From NCBI GenBank assembly GCA_028284585.1, contig JANQRK010000088.1, forward strand, positions 1 to 64,000: 64,000 nucleotides of DNA, in the 5' to 3' direction. This document shows, in pieces, positions 20,933 to 30,026 of this stretch; within the stretch, counting starts at the first letter, position 1; the number at the start of each line of letters is the position of its first letter. This DNA is from Chromatiales bacterium (GTDB taxonomy: Bacteria > Pseudomonadota > Gammaproteobacteria > Chromatiales > Chromatiaceae). Under the pieces are notes generated by a model. It was not told the DNA's origin. It saw nothing but the letters and a program-made list of their open reading frames with translations, and made no database searches. The translations under genes and the position numbers were made by a program.

Positions 20933-23911
20933 CTACTTGCGTTGCCGAGCCTTCAAAGCGCGGTTTTCTGCCTTCAGTTTTTTATAGGCCTTGGCCAATG
21001 CGCGTACCTTGGCTGGATCGCGAGCGGCCTTCACCGGGCGGCCCTCCAGTGCAGCGGCGATACCTTTCTCTGCTGTACCAATCCACTTCTCGATCTCGGC
21101 CCTGGGGATGGTGAACTCTCGTGCCGCGGACAGCGCTGACGACCTGCCGGACAATATCTCCTTGACCAAAGTGGTCTTGCGCTCAGTCGTCCAGTAGCTG
21201 TCATCGAAACCCAAGGGGCCGTCATCGGCTTCGCTGGCAGCTGGCTTTCCGCCGCCAAATAGGCGTGCGGAAAACATTGCGACCGGTCCGGTCCCCCCAT
21301 GTATCACAATCAGCAAAGCCGGCAGAAGAAGCAGATCAAACAATAGGGCGGCGATGAGTCCTACGGTCGTGAGCATGCCGAAGTTGCGGGTTGGCACGAA
21401 GTCGGACAAACCCACGATCAGAAACTGGGTGCTGAGGATGATCGTCGTTACCACAACGGCACGCCCGGCCTGACGGTGGGTACGGGCGAGTGCCACAACC
21501 GGGCTGATACCGCGTGCCAAACGATGCTGAAAGCCATGGTAGACGTGGATGGTGTCGTCCACAGCAATACCGACCGCAAGACTGGCGATCATTGCAGTCG
21601 CCATATCGAGCCACACGCCGAAGCTGCCCATCATGATGAAGATCAATAGAATCGGCGACAGATTCGGAATCATGCATAGCGCGGCCGCCCCGGCAGAGCG
21701 CAAGAAGAAAACCATGAACAATGAGATCAGGATCAGGGCTCCGACCAAGCTGTAGACCTGCCCGGTAACTACCAGGTCTGCCATATCCGCAAACATCCGT
21801 GCATGCCCAGCGATCTCCCAGGACAGATCATCACGGGCATGTTGCTGCAAATAATCGCGAATTCTGTCGAGTACTTCGGTAATGGCACCGGCGTCGTGTA
21901 CATTCAGATTCAAGGCAATGTGTGAGCGCTGATAGTCTCGATCGACGAAATCATGGATATCGTCACCATCGTAGATCAGCAGGTACTGGCTAATGAGTTG
22001 GCTGTCTTCCGGCAGTCTGCGGAACTCTGGGTCTTCGGTATTGAAGGCCCAGTTCATTTCTTCAAGAAAGTTGGGCAACCCAAAGCTTCGGTCGATTTCG
22101 GGTTGCGCCTCTGCCCAGTGTTGGAAGTCACGGATGAACCGCAGTTTTTCAGGGTCCTTGAGGCCGTCGCGCTGATCGACGTTAAAAATCACCGAGGCTG
22201 TGGTGGTGCCGACCAACTTTTCGTCGATGCGGCGGGTATGTTCGCGGACCGGATGGTCTGATTGAAAAAACTCCTGCAGGTTGGTCTCGACCACGACGCT
22301 GTAGATTTGCGGCACACCGATAGCCAGCAGAAGGACAACACCGCCGATAACTGCTATTGGGTGCCGTATGCCGGTTCGGTAGAGGGATGAGACGATTCGA
22401 TCGACGACGAATGTTCCGCCTTTAGGGCTAGGCCATCTTGCATTGTCCCAACGGACCAGTAGGGTCGGCAGAATACGAAACACCACTAGGTAGATGAGGA
22501 GTGCACCCAGAGCTGAGATCAGGCCGAAGGTTCGGATCGGTACGATCGGGCTACTAGCCAGGGATGCCAGGCCGGCCGCTGTGGTAAAGGCGGCATAGCG
22601 TGCGGGGCGTTCGACTTCCGCGACCGCCCGCGCAACCCGGTCGCTCCCTGAAAGGCCGCGTTTCGAGGCGAGCAGCATACCGTTGAAGAGGTGTACCAAG
22701 GCCGCTATGGTCAGCGCCGACAAGAGCGGTGGGATGATGCTCGATACCAAGGTGAAGGGTTGGTCGAGGAGCACATAAAAGGCCACGGTTGAGTTCACGA
22801 CGACACCAATCGCGATACCGGCGAGCATGACCGCAATCCAACGTCGAAACAGCCACCAGATCATCAGTAGGCCGGTGCCGACGGTTGCCGGGATGAAGAT
22901 CATGTTGTCGCGCAGCATCGAACGTAGCTGGGCCACGTCAACCGGTATTTGACCGGCCATGGCAATCAGGTAGCCGTCCAGCCTAGCCTCAGCGACGGCA
23001 CCTAGGATCTCCTCTTCCAAGGCCAGGCGTTCTATACTATTGCCGGCTTCGTTCGGGATAATGATCATCGCGAGCGCCGACCCATCATCGGCTGCCAGCA
23101 TCCCACCGCTGAGTTGGTCATCCAGCACCCGCTGACGGCGTTCTTCGGGTCGTATCTTGGCGAACTTTTTAGGGTCGATCAGAGGCTCGACCACGAAATC
23201 TTCCTGGGTGCCCGCGATGTGGTCCTGGCTAGTGGTTGCCACGACATCGTCGACTGCCTCGAGCCGCTCTAGCTTGCGTGCTAATGCGTCATAGGCTGCG
23301 GAGAAGCCATCGGAGAACAGTGCGACACCTTCGAACAACAGGACAAACACCTGGTCGTTCGGGAAGCGTTCTCGCAGCTCCCGGTCAAGTACAACGGCTG
23401 GTTCGTTGGCAGGGAAATAGACGTCGGGAGCGTTGTTGATGTTCAGATTCAGCAACAATGCCGAGGGCAGCACCGAGAACAGCACCAGGAATGCCAGGCT
23501 GAGGTAGAGGCGCCATGGCAGCTTGCGTACCCGGTGTCCTAGGCTATGGTCCTCGGCCGACGACAGGTTGAGCTGGATGCAGTCCTCGCCGGCATAGCGG
23601 GTGCGGAAGGAGGTGCAGTCAGCATGCAGTGGTAGGTCGTTGGCGCGCCGCAGCGTCAGCTTTGCTTCAGCTTGATGCCGATCGGTCCCGGCTGTCTTTT
23701 TTGCCGCATCCAGGTGCTCACGTAGTTGTTCGTGATGGGATTCCTCGACCATGTCGAGAAGTGGCACGGCCTGCAGGTCATCGAATGAGCGATAGGCCAG
23801 CCGGTCTAGAAAGGCTGTATTGGCATAGACGAAGAACCCTTCGTGGACGATTGCGATGGGGCGCGGTGAGCTGTCCAAGCGGGCGGAGTGCGGATTTGTC
23901 TCTTCAGTCAC
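20933..23911 (-). CDS. RND/MMPL-superfamily exporter with N-terminal PAS-like and C-terminal helix-turn-helix-like domains
   Basis: 992 residues. Residues 15-118 look like a PAS domain (IVHEGFFVYANTAFLDRLAY). A transmembrane helix at about 131-155 is followed by a periplasmic loop, a sterol-sensing-like bundle of helices, a second loop and a second bundle, the layout of MMPL exporters. After the last helix, residues 906-992 form a basic soluble tail beginning YWTTERKTTLVKEILSGR and continuing AAREFTIPRAEIEKWI, like the helix-turn-helix of transposase OrfA/DUF1153 proteins, then a Lys/Arg-rich coil. Third gene of an operon with a barrel protein (20-base gap) and a LolA-like protein, so it probably moves a lipid or hydrophobic compound to the outer membrane. 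Confidence 0.85.
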   Translation of the reverse strand: MTEETNPHSARLDSSPRPIAIVHEGFFVYANTAFLDRLAYRSFDDLQAVPLLDMVEESHHEQLREHLDAAKKTAGTDRHQAEAKLTLRRANDLPLHADCTSFRTRYAGEDCIQLNLSSAEDHSLGHRVRKLPWRLYLSLAFLVLFSVLPSALLLNLNINNAPDVYFPANEPAVVLDRELRERFPNDQVFVLLFEGVALFSDGFSAAYDALARKLERLEAVDDVVATTSQDHIAGTQEDFVVEPLIDPKKFAKIRPEERRQRVLDDQLSGGMLAADDGSALAMIIIPNEAGNSIERLALEEEILGAVAEARLDGYLIAMAGQIPVDVAQLRSMLRDNMIFIPATVGTGLLMIWWLFRRWIAVMLAGIAIGVVVNSTVAFYVLLDQPFTLVSSIIPPLLSALTIAALVHLFNGMLLASKRGLSGSDRVARAVAEVERPARYAAFTTAAGLASLASSPIVPIRTFGLISALGALLIYLVVFRILPTLLVRWDNARWPSPKGGTFVVDRIVSSLYRTGIRHPIAVIGGVVLLLAIGVPQIYSVVVETNLQEFFQSDHPVREHTRRIDEKLVGTTTASVIFNVDQRDGLKDPEKLRFIRDFQHWAEAQPEIDRSFGLPNFLEEMNWAFNTEDPEFRRLPEDSQLISQYLLIYDGDDIHDFVDRDYQRSHIALNLNVHDAGAITEVLDRIRDYLQQHARDDLSWEIAGHARMFADMADLVVTGQVYSLVGALILISLFMVFFLRSAGAAALCMIPNLSPILLIFIMMGSFGVWLDMATAMIASLAVGIAVDDTIHVYHGFQHRLARGISPVVALARTHRQAGRAVVVTTIILSTQFLIVGLSDFVPTRNFGMLTTVGLIAALLFDLLLLPALLIVIHGGTGPVAMFSARLFGGGKPAASEADDGPLGFDDSYWTTERKTTLVKEILSGRSSALSAAREFTIPRAEIEKWIGTAEKGIAAALEGRPVKAARDPAKVRALAKAYKKLKAENRALKARQRK

Positions 23912-23931
23912 GCGGTGATTCCGTCACGGCG

Positions 23932-25440
23932 TCAAAAGCTAGCTCGCCACCCTAGGTTGATCGAGGCGTGGTCTTCGTGGAAGCCGCCTAAGGTTTGGTC
24001 GTCCCCATCAAAGTAGTGCAGCGCCAGATACAGTTCGTGCGGCTCCCAACCGAGGAATGCGATCTCCGGGTTGAGGTAAACGTCTTTCTCATCGAGACCA
24101 AGAATGAAATCCAAGCTGGCGCGCCAGCGCGCGCGATCGAAGGGTACATCGATCTCGCCGTTGAGGTTGTACATCTCCGTGCGGTCGATGACCTCAGGGG
24201 CGTCGATGAGGTTGCTACCCATCAGTTGTAGGCTGATCCTAGTGTCGCCATCTCCAGGGTGCATTTCCGCTCCGATACCCCAGGCGAGACCGGGCGTCGT
24301 GGTATAGCTCAAGTCGGTTCGAGTGACCGGGTTGTCGCTACTGTACAAGACCTCGAAACGCAGTGTGGCATGCTGGGTGTCAATGGCTGCGTCCAGTCCG
24401 TATGCCCAAGATCGCGGATACACGGCTGCGAGGGTATTCGGTGACTGGACGCGGAAGTAAGGCACCGACTGGCGGGTGCGCGCAATCGTGACGCCGAAAT
24501 CGGCAAGCGAATGAGTTCGCGTGTAACGGGCACCGAAGCCTCCTTCACCGCTCGGTTCGTCTTCCGATATCGAGGCGTTGCGCACCAGTGCCGGTGGTAT
24601 GTCGCGCGGGTCGATACCGATTATGCGGCCAGTCTCGCGATTGATCGGGTACCAAATACTTTCCCTATCGGGAAGCTCGGCGGCGCGAAAATCGTACAGC
24701 CACACCACATCGAGCTTACCTGAGCCAAAGAAGGCCTCGGCGCGGAGCACCGGGTTCGAACGCCGGCGGTCCTCGAGGTCATCCAGGACGAAGCGTGTCA
24801 GGTCCGCGGTGCTTATCCGGTCAGACAGCGGGAGCTCATCGAGACGTCCCCAGACAATGGTCTGGGTGCCGGCGGTCAGTCGAAACTGTTCACCAGTAAA
24901 GCGCACAAAGCTGTCGCCATAGTCCGCGTCCAGGGTTGAGTAGTCTATTGATCCATCCTGTTCATGGCCGTCGATTCGGCCGGCGAGCTGCAGTTCCCAG
25001 GCCGGTGAGGGTTGCCAGTTGGCCAGTGCTGAGGCCATACCAAAAAGGCTGTAGTCGGCCTCTGAGTCGGAGTCTGTGAAATAGGCGTACTCGGCGCGTG
25101 CATCGTCGATGCGGAGTTCGAATCCTGCGCGGTCGTCATCTTGGATACTCGAGCCCGCGATGCCTTGTGCTGCATTGGACGGTCTATCGAGCTCTGGGCC
25201 GCTGTCGATGACCAGTTCTCCGTCTTCATCAGAATTCGGAACAGCGTCCCCCTCTTCGACTGAGATTTCATCGTCCGCTTCAATCGAGAAATCAGCCTCC
25301 TCGCTGACTGCGTCATCGATCTCGATTAGCAGCTCGTCTTCGTCCGAGATCTCATGGTCCACGGCGAGCGCGTTGCAAGCAAATAGGCAGGTTAGCGCCA
25401 AGGCCAGAGGTAGCAGGGAGGATGGTGGCTTGAGGGGCAT
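23932..25440 (-). CDS. outer-membrane beta-barrel protein with acidic N-terminal segment (DUF1302-like)
   Basis: 502 residues: signal peptide (LPLALALTCLFACNALA), a very acidic stretch at about residues 28-86 (many Asp/Glu, such as DEDELLIEIDDAVSEEADF), then alternating strands typical of a porin-like barrel, ending in WRASF with a C-terminal phenylalanine as barrels inserted by the BAM machinery do. It resembles DUF1302-type outer-membrane proteins, though the match is by pattern only. It sits between the LolA-like gene (38 bases upstream) and the RND pump, so it may be the outer-membrane acceptor or channel of that exporter. Confidence 0.7.
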   Translation of the reverse strand: MPLKPPSSLLPLALALTCLFACNALAVDHEISDEDELLIEIDDAVSEEADFSIEADDEISVEEGDAVPNSDEDGELVIDSGPELDRPSNAAQGIAGSSIQDDDRAGFELRIDDARAEYAYFTDSDSEADYSLFGMASALANWQPSPAWELQLAGRIDGHEQDGSIDYSTLDADYGDSFVRFTGEQFRLTAGTQTIVWGRLDELPLSDRISTADLTRFVLDDLEDRRRSNPVLRAEAFFGSGKLDVVWLYDFRAAELPDRESIWYPINRETGRIIGIDPRDIPPALVRNASISEDEPSGEGGFGARYTRTHSLADFGVTIARTRQSVPYFRVQSPNTLAAVYPRSWAYGLDAAIDTQHATLRFEVLYSSDNPVTRTDLSYTTTPGLAWGIGAEMHPGDGDTRISLQLMGSNLIDAPEVIDRTEMYNLNGEIDVPFDRARWRASLDFILGLDEKDVYLNPEIAFLGWEPHELYLALHYFDGDDQTLGGFHEDHASINLGWRASF

Positions 25441-25478
25441 CGTCTCTAGGGGTCCTAGTTGGGGGACTCTGCGTCCGG

Positions 25479-26291
25479 CTACGGTAGATATTTCAGCTCT
25501 GCACGGTCATCGACCAAGGCTCGACTGGAAAATAGACGCTCAGAAATCCGTTGATCATACTTGATGGCCGATAGGCGAATGCGAGTGACATGACCGGTCT
25601 TAAGATCTCGCATGCTGCTGTCGAGGACTGTCCAAATGCCTTGGATGCGTTTGATCCGTTTTACCGAGTAGCGCTTAGTCGGTTTCTTGGAGCGGGCCTG
25701 ATAGAACTCGACCCGAAGCGGAAGCAGTGTTTTCGGATGAATCCAACTGACGCGCTTCGCGTACGCCGAGTTATCAGGGTCTACAGGTTCGCTGATGAGC
25801 ACTTTGGTGACCAGTTTGCCGAGTTTGCGCTCACCGGCATAGCGATGGTGATCCATATCTACCTCTCGGTCGCGCAGATCCTCAAAAAACAGATCGGAGC
25901 CGACGAAGCGGCCACCCTTGCGCGACGACGACACTCGGCGAACACGGTCCAAGGCCGGCAGGTAGAGCCATTGATCGTTCTTGTCGCCCGAATAATCCTT
26001 GGTTAGCAGCCCCACTCCTTTAATATCGGCTGGCGCACTGAAGCGAGTCAGTGACCAGCGGTCGCCATCTCCGCGGTCGATCCCGATGGTGTACATCGCG
26101 CGTTTTCTTGGTGAGCGACCCTTTTCAGTCAGTGTCATTATGGCGCGTGACGCAAAGTCGTCTCCATTGGGTGCGTCATACACGGATTGAGCTAGCTCGC
26201 GGCCGGCCGCGACGGGATCATTGGCCAACGCAGGACAGTTCACCAACAGCCCGAATAGGATGGGGAACAGCGAGTTGCGCAGCGTATGCAT
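25479..26291 (-). CDS. LolA-like outer membrane lipoprotein-sorting protein family
   Basis: 270 residues with a signal peptide (cleavage near NCPALA) and a LolA-like half-barrel: MTLTEKGRSPRKRAM, GVGLLTKDYSGDKNDQWLYL, RRVSSSRKGGRFVGSDLFFE and a late TVLDSSMRDLKTGHVTRI. Proteins of this type are frequently encoded next to MMPL pumps and are thought to carry lipids across the periplasm. ATG at 26291 with GGAG seven bases before it. First gene of the operon that continues with the barrel and the RND pump. Confidence 0.85.
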   Translation of the reverse strand: MHTLRNSLFPILFGLLVNCPALANDPVAAGRELAQSVYDAPNGDDFASRAIMTLTEKGRSPRKRAMYTIGIDRGDGDRWSLTRFSAPADIKGVGLLTKDYSGDKNDQWLYLPALDRVRRVSSSRKGGRFVGSDLFFEDLRDREVDMDHHRYAGERKLGKLVTKVLISEPVDPDNSAYAKRVSWIHPKTLLPLRVEFYQARSKKPTKRYSVKRIKRIQGIWTVLDSSMRDLKTGHVTRIRLSAIKYDQRISERLFSSRALVDDRAELKYLP

Positions 26292-26487
26292 TGGATGCTC
26301 CAAGAGGCCTCAGCTGGTTGAGCCTTAAAGCGCTACCAGCGGTTGCGGCAAAAGCCTAGCACAGCGCGGTTTGGCTGCGGTTTTCTTCTGAACTTATCGA
26401 ATTAGCTATGCCTAGGCCTCAAAATCGGCTCAAAAGACCGGTCCTTTAACGGCGGGTAGCGGGAGCTTGGTCGTTGCTGCGCATCAG
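26292..26487. other. intergenic region upstream of the exporter operon
   Basis: Should hold the promoter of the minus-strand operon and the 3' end of speE transcripts. I see a palindrome GACCGGTC flanked by AAAA and CTTT near 26434-26450. Not long enough or T-rich enough for a confident terminator call. Confidence 0.3.
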
Positions 26488-27348
26488 CTATACCCAAGTC
26501 TCAGACGCCTGGCGGAAAAATTCTGGCTGTGCGAAAGCGGCACGGTGTACCTCAGCATTGTAATACCGCGTCTCAATGTCACTAGCGGCGACATCGGCCT
26601 CGCGGAAGCCATTCAGCCCTATGCCCTTTGTGCCGATCGTGGCCGACCACCAGCCGGTCGGATAGACCGGCTGTGGGAAGAACAGGGTCTGTGTCGTGTG
26701 GAAGGATGCGCCGTGCAGGCTGCGATGTATGCGCTCTACGATCGGCAGATGGATCAGGGGCGATTCACTTTGCTGCACGACTAGGCCACCCTCGTCCAGC
26801 GCTCGATAGCAGGCGCTGTAGAAAGCGGGAGTGAACAACACTTCGCCGGGGCCTATCGGATCGGTCGAGTCAACGATGACTATGTCGAGGGAGCCAGGTG
26901 GCGCCTGCTCCATCCAGCGTATGCCATCGGCGAACAGCAGCTCCGCCCTGGGGTCCGTATTCGAGGCACACAGCTCGGGGAAATGCAGGCGTGCCGCCTG
27001 GGTGACCACCTCATCAATATCGATCTGGGTCACGCGCTCGACGGTGCGGTGTTTGAGTACCTCATGCAAGGTGCCGCAATCACCGCCCCCGATGATCGCA
27101 ACGCGGCGCGGTGCCGGATGACTGTACAACACGGGATGGCTCAGCATTTCGTGATAGATGAAGTTGTCACGGCTGCTGAGCATGGTGTAGCCATCGATCA
27201 GCATCAGCTTGCCATAGGTGTCAGTCTCGAACACCTCGATCTTTTGATAGGCAGACTGTTGTTCGAAAACCTTCTGGCTGCCCCGCAGTGCAAAGGCCGA
27301 CCCACCTTCTTCACAGACCTCGATTACCCAATTTTCGTCTAGATTCAT
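26488..27348 (-). CDS. speE: polyamine aminopropyltransferase (spermidine synthase)
   Basis: Transfers aminopropyl from decarboxylated SAM to putrescine. 286 residues with the family motifs YHEMLSHPVLYSHP, IIGGGDCGTLHEVLKH (SAM site), IVDSTDPIGPGEVLF (catalytic Asp) and QPVYPTGWWSATIG. The second ATG (27348) is preferred: GGAA lies 7 bases before it but only 1 base before the first ATG (27354). It is divergent from speA across 162 bases, so both polyamine genes can share a control region. SAM decarboxylase and agmatinase are not in the window. Confidence 0.94.
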   Translation of the reverse strand: MNLDENWVIEVCEEGGSAFALRGSQKVFEQQSAYQKIEVFETDTYGKLMLIDGYTMLSSRDNFIYHEMLSHPVLYSHPAPRRVAIIGGGDCGTLHEVLKHRTVERVTQIDIDEVVTQAARLHFPELCASNTDPRAELLFADGIRWMEQAPPGSLDIVIVDSTDPIGPGEVLFTPAFYSACYRALDEGGLVVQQSESPLIHLPIVERIHRSLHGASFHTTQTLFFPQPVYPTGWWSATIGTKGIGLNGFREADVAASDIETRYYNAEVHRAAFAQPEFFRQASETWV

Positions 27349-27510
27349 CGTCATGTTCCGTAGTGCTCTCGCCAGAACAGTCTGTGACTGCGGCGCACCT
27401 TAGCGGCCTGTGCTGAGCCGAGCAACAGGGTGTATGGGGTATCTTGGCAGGCGATGCATCTGCAGGGGTTTTTGCGGATAATCGCGCTGTCTTGCGCAGG
27501 GGATCCGTAT

Positions 27511-29391
27511 ATGTCCGCCGAGGGTACGTCTGTTTCGCAAAACTATGGCGTCGCTCGATGGGGTGAGGGTTATTTCAAGATCAACGCGGCAGGCCATGTC
27601 TCGGTTTGTCCATCCCCGGAGCAGAAACAGGAGTTGGATCTCTACGAGCTGGCGCTTGAACTGGTCGACCAGGGGCTGCGTCTGCCCGTATTAGTACGAT
27701 TCAACGACATCCTGAGACACCGAGTCCAGGGCTTGCGCAAGGCATTCCAAGATGCTGCCGTAAAGCTCGATTACACGGGCGATTATCGCGTGGTCTACCC
27801 GATCAAGGTCAACCAGCAGCGCAGTGTGGTGGAGCAGATCGCTGCCGGCGGCGCGGACTGTGTCGGATTGGAGGCCGGCAGTAAGCCTGAACTGATGGCG
27901 GTACTGGCCTGTGCGCCACCCGGCGGCGTGATCGTGTGCAACGGCTATAAGGATCGAGAGTACATCCGCCTTGCGTTGATCGGCCAGCGCCTCGGTTATA
28001 AGGTCTACATTGTGATCGAGAAGCCCAGCGAGCTCGAATTGGTGTTGAGCGAGTCGCTCGATCTGGGTATCGAGCCACTGCTTGGTGTGCGCCTGCGCTT
28101 GGCCACAGTGGCTGCGGGAACGTGGCAGAACTCAGGTGGCGCCAACGCCAAGTTCGGCCTGTCTGCCGCACAAGTCCTTGACTTGGTGGAGCGTCTACGC
28201 GCGCATGATAGCCTGAACTGGCTGGTTCTACTGCATTCGCATATTGGCTCGCAGATCCCCGACCTATGCGATGTGCAGCGTGGCATTGGGGAGACGGCGC
28301 GCTATTTCGTCGAGTTGCAACGGATTGGGGTCAGGATCCGGGTGATCGATGTTGGCGGTGGCCTGGGTATTGACTACGAAGGTAGTCGATCTTTGCACTA
28401 CTGTTCTACCAACTACGACCTCGCGGCCTATGCAGAAGAAGTCTTACGACCGATCGCTCGGGTGTGTGACGAGCACGATCTCCCCAAGCCGATGGTCTTC
28501 AGCGAGTCGGGTCGGGCCCTAACCGCACATCACGCGCTGTTGATTACGAACGTTATCGAGCGTGAATCGCCAAGTATTGAAACCGAATTCGACACTGAGC
28601 GCGATGGTGGTGATGACTTGCTGCGCCGGTTGTCTGAGCTTCGGGATAGCATCAGCCGAGATGCGGCACTGCAGGCCTACCGCAATGCCTGTCGCTTAAT
28701 GAACGAGGCCAATGAAGGGTTCTCCCAGGGGGGCGTGGGACTGGATGTGCGTGCGGCGGTCGAGACCCAGTTCTACGCGATCCTGCGCGAAGTGAAACAA
28801 GTACTGCACCTAGAGTCGCGGCGCCATCGAGAACTTCTTGATGAGCTCAACGGACTTTTGGCCGCAAGGGTCTTCTGTAATTTTTCGCTGTTCCAGTCGC
28901 TGCCGGATGCGTGGGCGATCGACCAGATCTTTCCGGTGATGCCTTTGCATCGCTTGCGCGAGTCTCCGGACCAGGCGGTCATATTGCACGACCTTACCTG
29001 TGATTCCGATGGCTGTATTCGGAGCTATGTGGACCAGGATGGGGTCGAGAATACCCTGATGCTACATGCTGCTCGGGCAGGTGAGCCCTACTTGCTTGGC
29101 GTCTTCCTGGTGGGAGCCTACCAGGAAATATTGGGTGATATGCACAATCTGTTCGGCGATACAGACGCGGTAAATGTAGTTGTCGAGCCCGATGGTCGCT
29201 ACCGCATTACTGAGCCAGAGTGCGGCGACTCTATAGACGAGTTGCTGCGCTACGTCCATTTTGACCCTGAGCATATGCTGGCAACTTACTTACGGAGATT
29301 GCGGGAGCAGGCGGTCGGCCAAGTCTGCATCGATAGCTATTATCGCGAACTGAAGGCCGGCCTGTATGGCTGTACCTACCTGAGGACTTAA
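27511..29391 (+). CDS. speA: biosynthetic arginine decarboxylase
   Basis: PLP-dependent fold III enzyme that converts arginine to agmatine for putrescine synthesis. 626 residues, the normal SpeA length. The PLP lysine is in YPIKVNQQRSVV (Lys99); GGGLGIDYEGS and the late VCNFSLFQSLPDAWAIDQIF-like segment (CNFSLFQSLPDAWAI) are typical. The ATG at 27511 follows AGGGGATCC; an earlier ATG at 27430 would add 27 residues without family support. The stop TAA lies inside the TTAA that flanks mobile element copy 2. Confidence 0.95.
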   Translation: MSAEGTSVSQNYGVARWGEGYFKINAAGHVSVCPSPEQKQELDLYELALELVDQGLRLPVLVRFNDILRHRVQGLRKAFQDAAVKLDYTGDYRVVYPIKVNQQRSVVEQIAAGGADCVGLEAGSKPELMAVLACAPPGGVIVCNGYKDREYIRLALIGQRLGYKVYIVIEKPSELELVLSESLDLGIEPLLGVRLRLATVAAGTWQNSGGANAKFGLSAAQVLDLVERLRAHDSLNWLVLLHSHIGSQIPDLCDVQRGIGETARYFVELQRIGVRIRVIDVGGGLGIDYEGSRSLHYCSTNYDLAAYAEEVLRPIARVCDEHDLPKPMVFSESGRALTAHHALLITNVIERESPSIETEFDTERDGGDDLLRRLSELRDSISRDAALQAYRNACRLMNEANEGFSQGGVGLDVRAAVETQFYAILREVKQVLHLESRRHRELLDELNGLLAARVFCNFSLFQSLPDAWAIDQIFPVMPLHRLRESPDQAVILHDLTCDSDGCIRSYVDQDGVENTLMLHAARAGEPYLLGVFLVGAYQEILGDMHNLFGDTDAVNVVVEPDGRYRITEPECGDSIDELLRYVHFDPEHMLATYLRRLREQAVGQVCIDSYYRELKAGLYGCTYLRT

Positions 29392-29541
29392 GGAAGCTCT
29401 GAATAAGTCCGTCCTGGACTTCTCAGAGCACGCTCTGGTGCAAATGTGATTTGCACCCAGCTCCAAAATCAACCGCTTACCGCGGTCAATTTTGGCGACA
29501 CATCCCTGTGTCACAGGAACCTCTGATTTTTCAGAGGTTCC
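29392..29541 (+). mobile_element. hairpin-chain MITE-like element, copy 2
   Basis: 150 bases flanked by TTAA at 29388-29391 and 29542-29545. Terminal inverted repeats: GGAAGCTCTGAA at left, complement of the right end GGAACCTCTGA. Stems in order: AAGTCC/GGACTT (29405-29421), CAGAG/CTCTG (29424-29437, loop CACG), GGTGCAAAT/ATTTGCACC (29437-29457, loop GTG), CCAAAAT-CA-ACCGC / GCGGT-CA-ATTTTGG (29463-29495, loop TTACC), GACACA/TGTGTC (29497-29512, loop TCCC), GGAACCTCTGA/TCAGAGGTTCC (29516-29541, loop TTTT). It contains no transposase gene. The left TTAA includes the speA stop codon. Confidence 0.85.
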
Positions 29542-29660
29542 TTAAGCGAACCGCTCGACGCTTGCTAATCCATCCCGGATCTCATTAACCTGGGGCGGTG
29601 CGCCCCCGATTCGAGTCGATACTCGGTCGACTTCGATCGGCAGCCTCCGGAGGACTGGGC

Positions 29661-29981
29661 ATGGACATTATTGACAACCTACATGACATGCTCGAGCGCG
29701 GCATCGATAGTCCATTGCTGCGTTACTCGCTGGGTAACGAGTTCCTGAAGATCGGTGATCCGGATGCGGCGATCGTGCACTTGCGCCAGGCGGTGCAACT
29801 CGATGCGGAGTATTCCGCGGCCTGGAAGGCACTCGGCAAGGCCCTGGCTGGCACCGGCAATCATGCAGAAGCGGTCGATGTGCTGGCCCAAGGCATTGAA
29901 GTAGCGGAGCGGCGGGGGGATGTGCAGGTTGCCAAGGAGATGAGGGTATTTCGTAAGCGCTCGCATACTGCCCTAAAGTAG
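29661..29981 (+). CDS. tetratricopeptide-repeat protein
   Basis: 106 residues: LLRYSLGNEFLKIGDPDAAI, VHLRQAVQLDAEYSAAWKAL and GKALAGTGNHAEAVDVLAQG form about two and a half TPR motifs, so it is a small protein-protein adaptor. The ATG at 29661 follows CCGGAGGA; an upstream ATG at 29598 is within the gap after the mobile element and has no such site. Convergent with the ECF sigma gene at 30027; partner unknown. Confidence 0.75.
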   Translation: MDIIDNLHDMLERGIDSPLLRYSLGNEFLKIGDPDAAIVHLRQAVQLDAEYSAAWKALGKALAGTGNHAEAVDVLAQGIEVAERRGDVQVAKEMRVFRKRSHTALK

Positions 29982-30026
29982 GCCTGCAAGCAGACCTCGG
30001 GACTGCCGGTGAGCCTGTCTTTGCCC

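Noticed and set aside
29290-29514. Minus-strand frame giving a peptide with a KIDRGKRLILELGANHICT-like segment, and a similar one at 44564-44746
   Set aside because: Both come from translating the hairpin elements in one frame; the similarity is due to the repeat DNA and not to a conserved protein.
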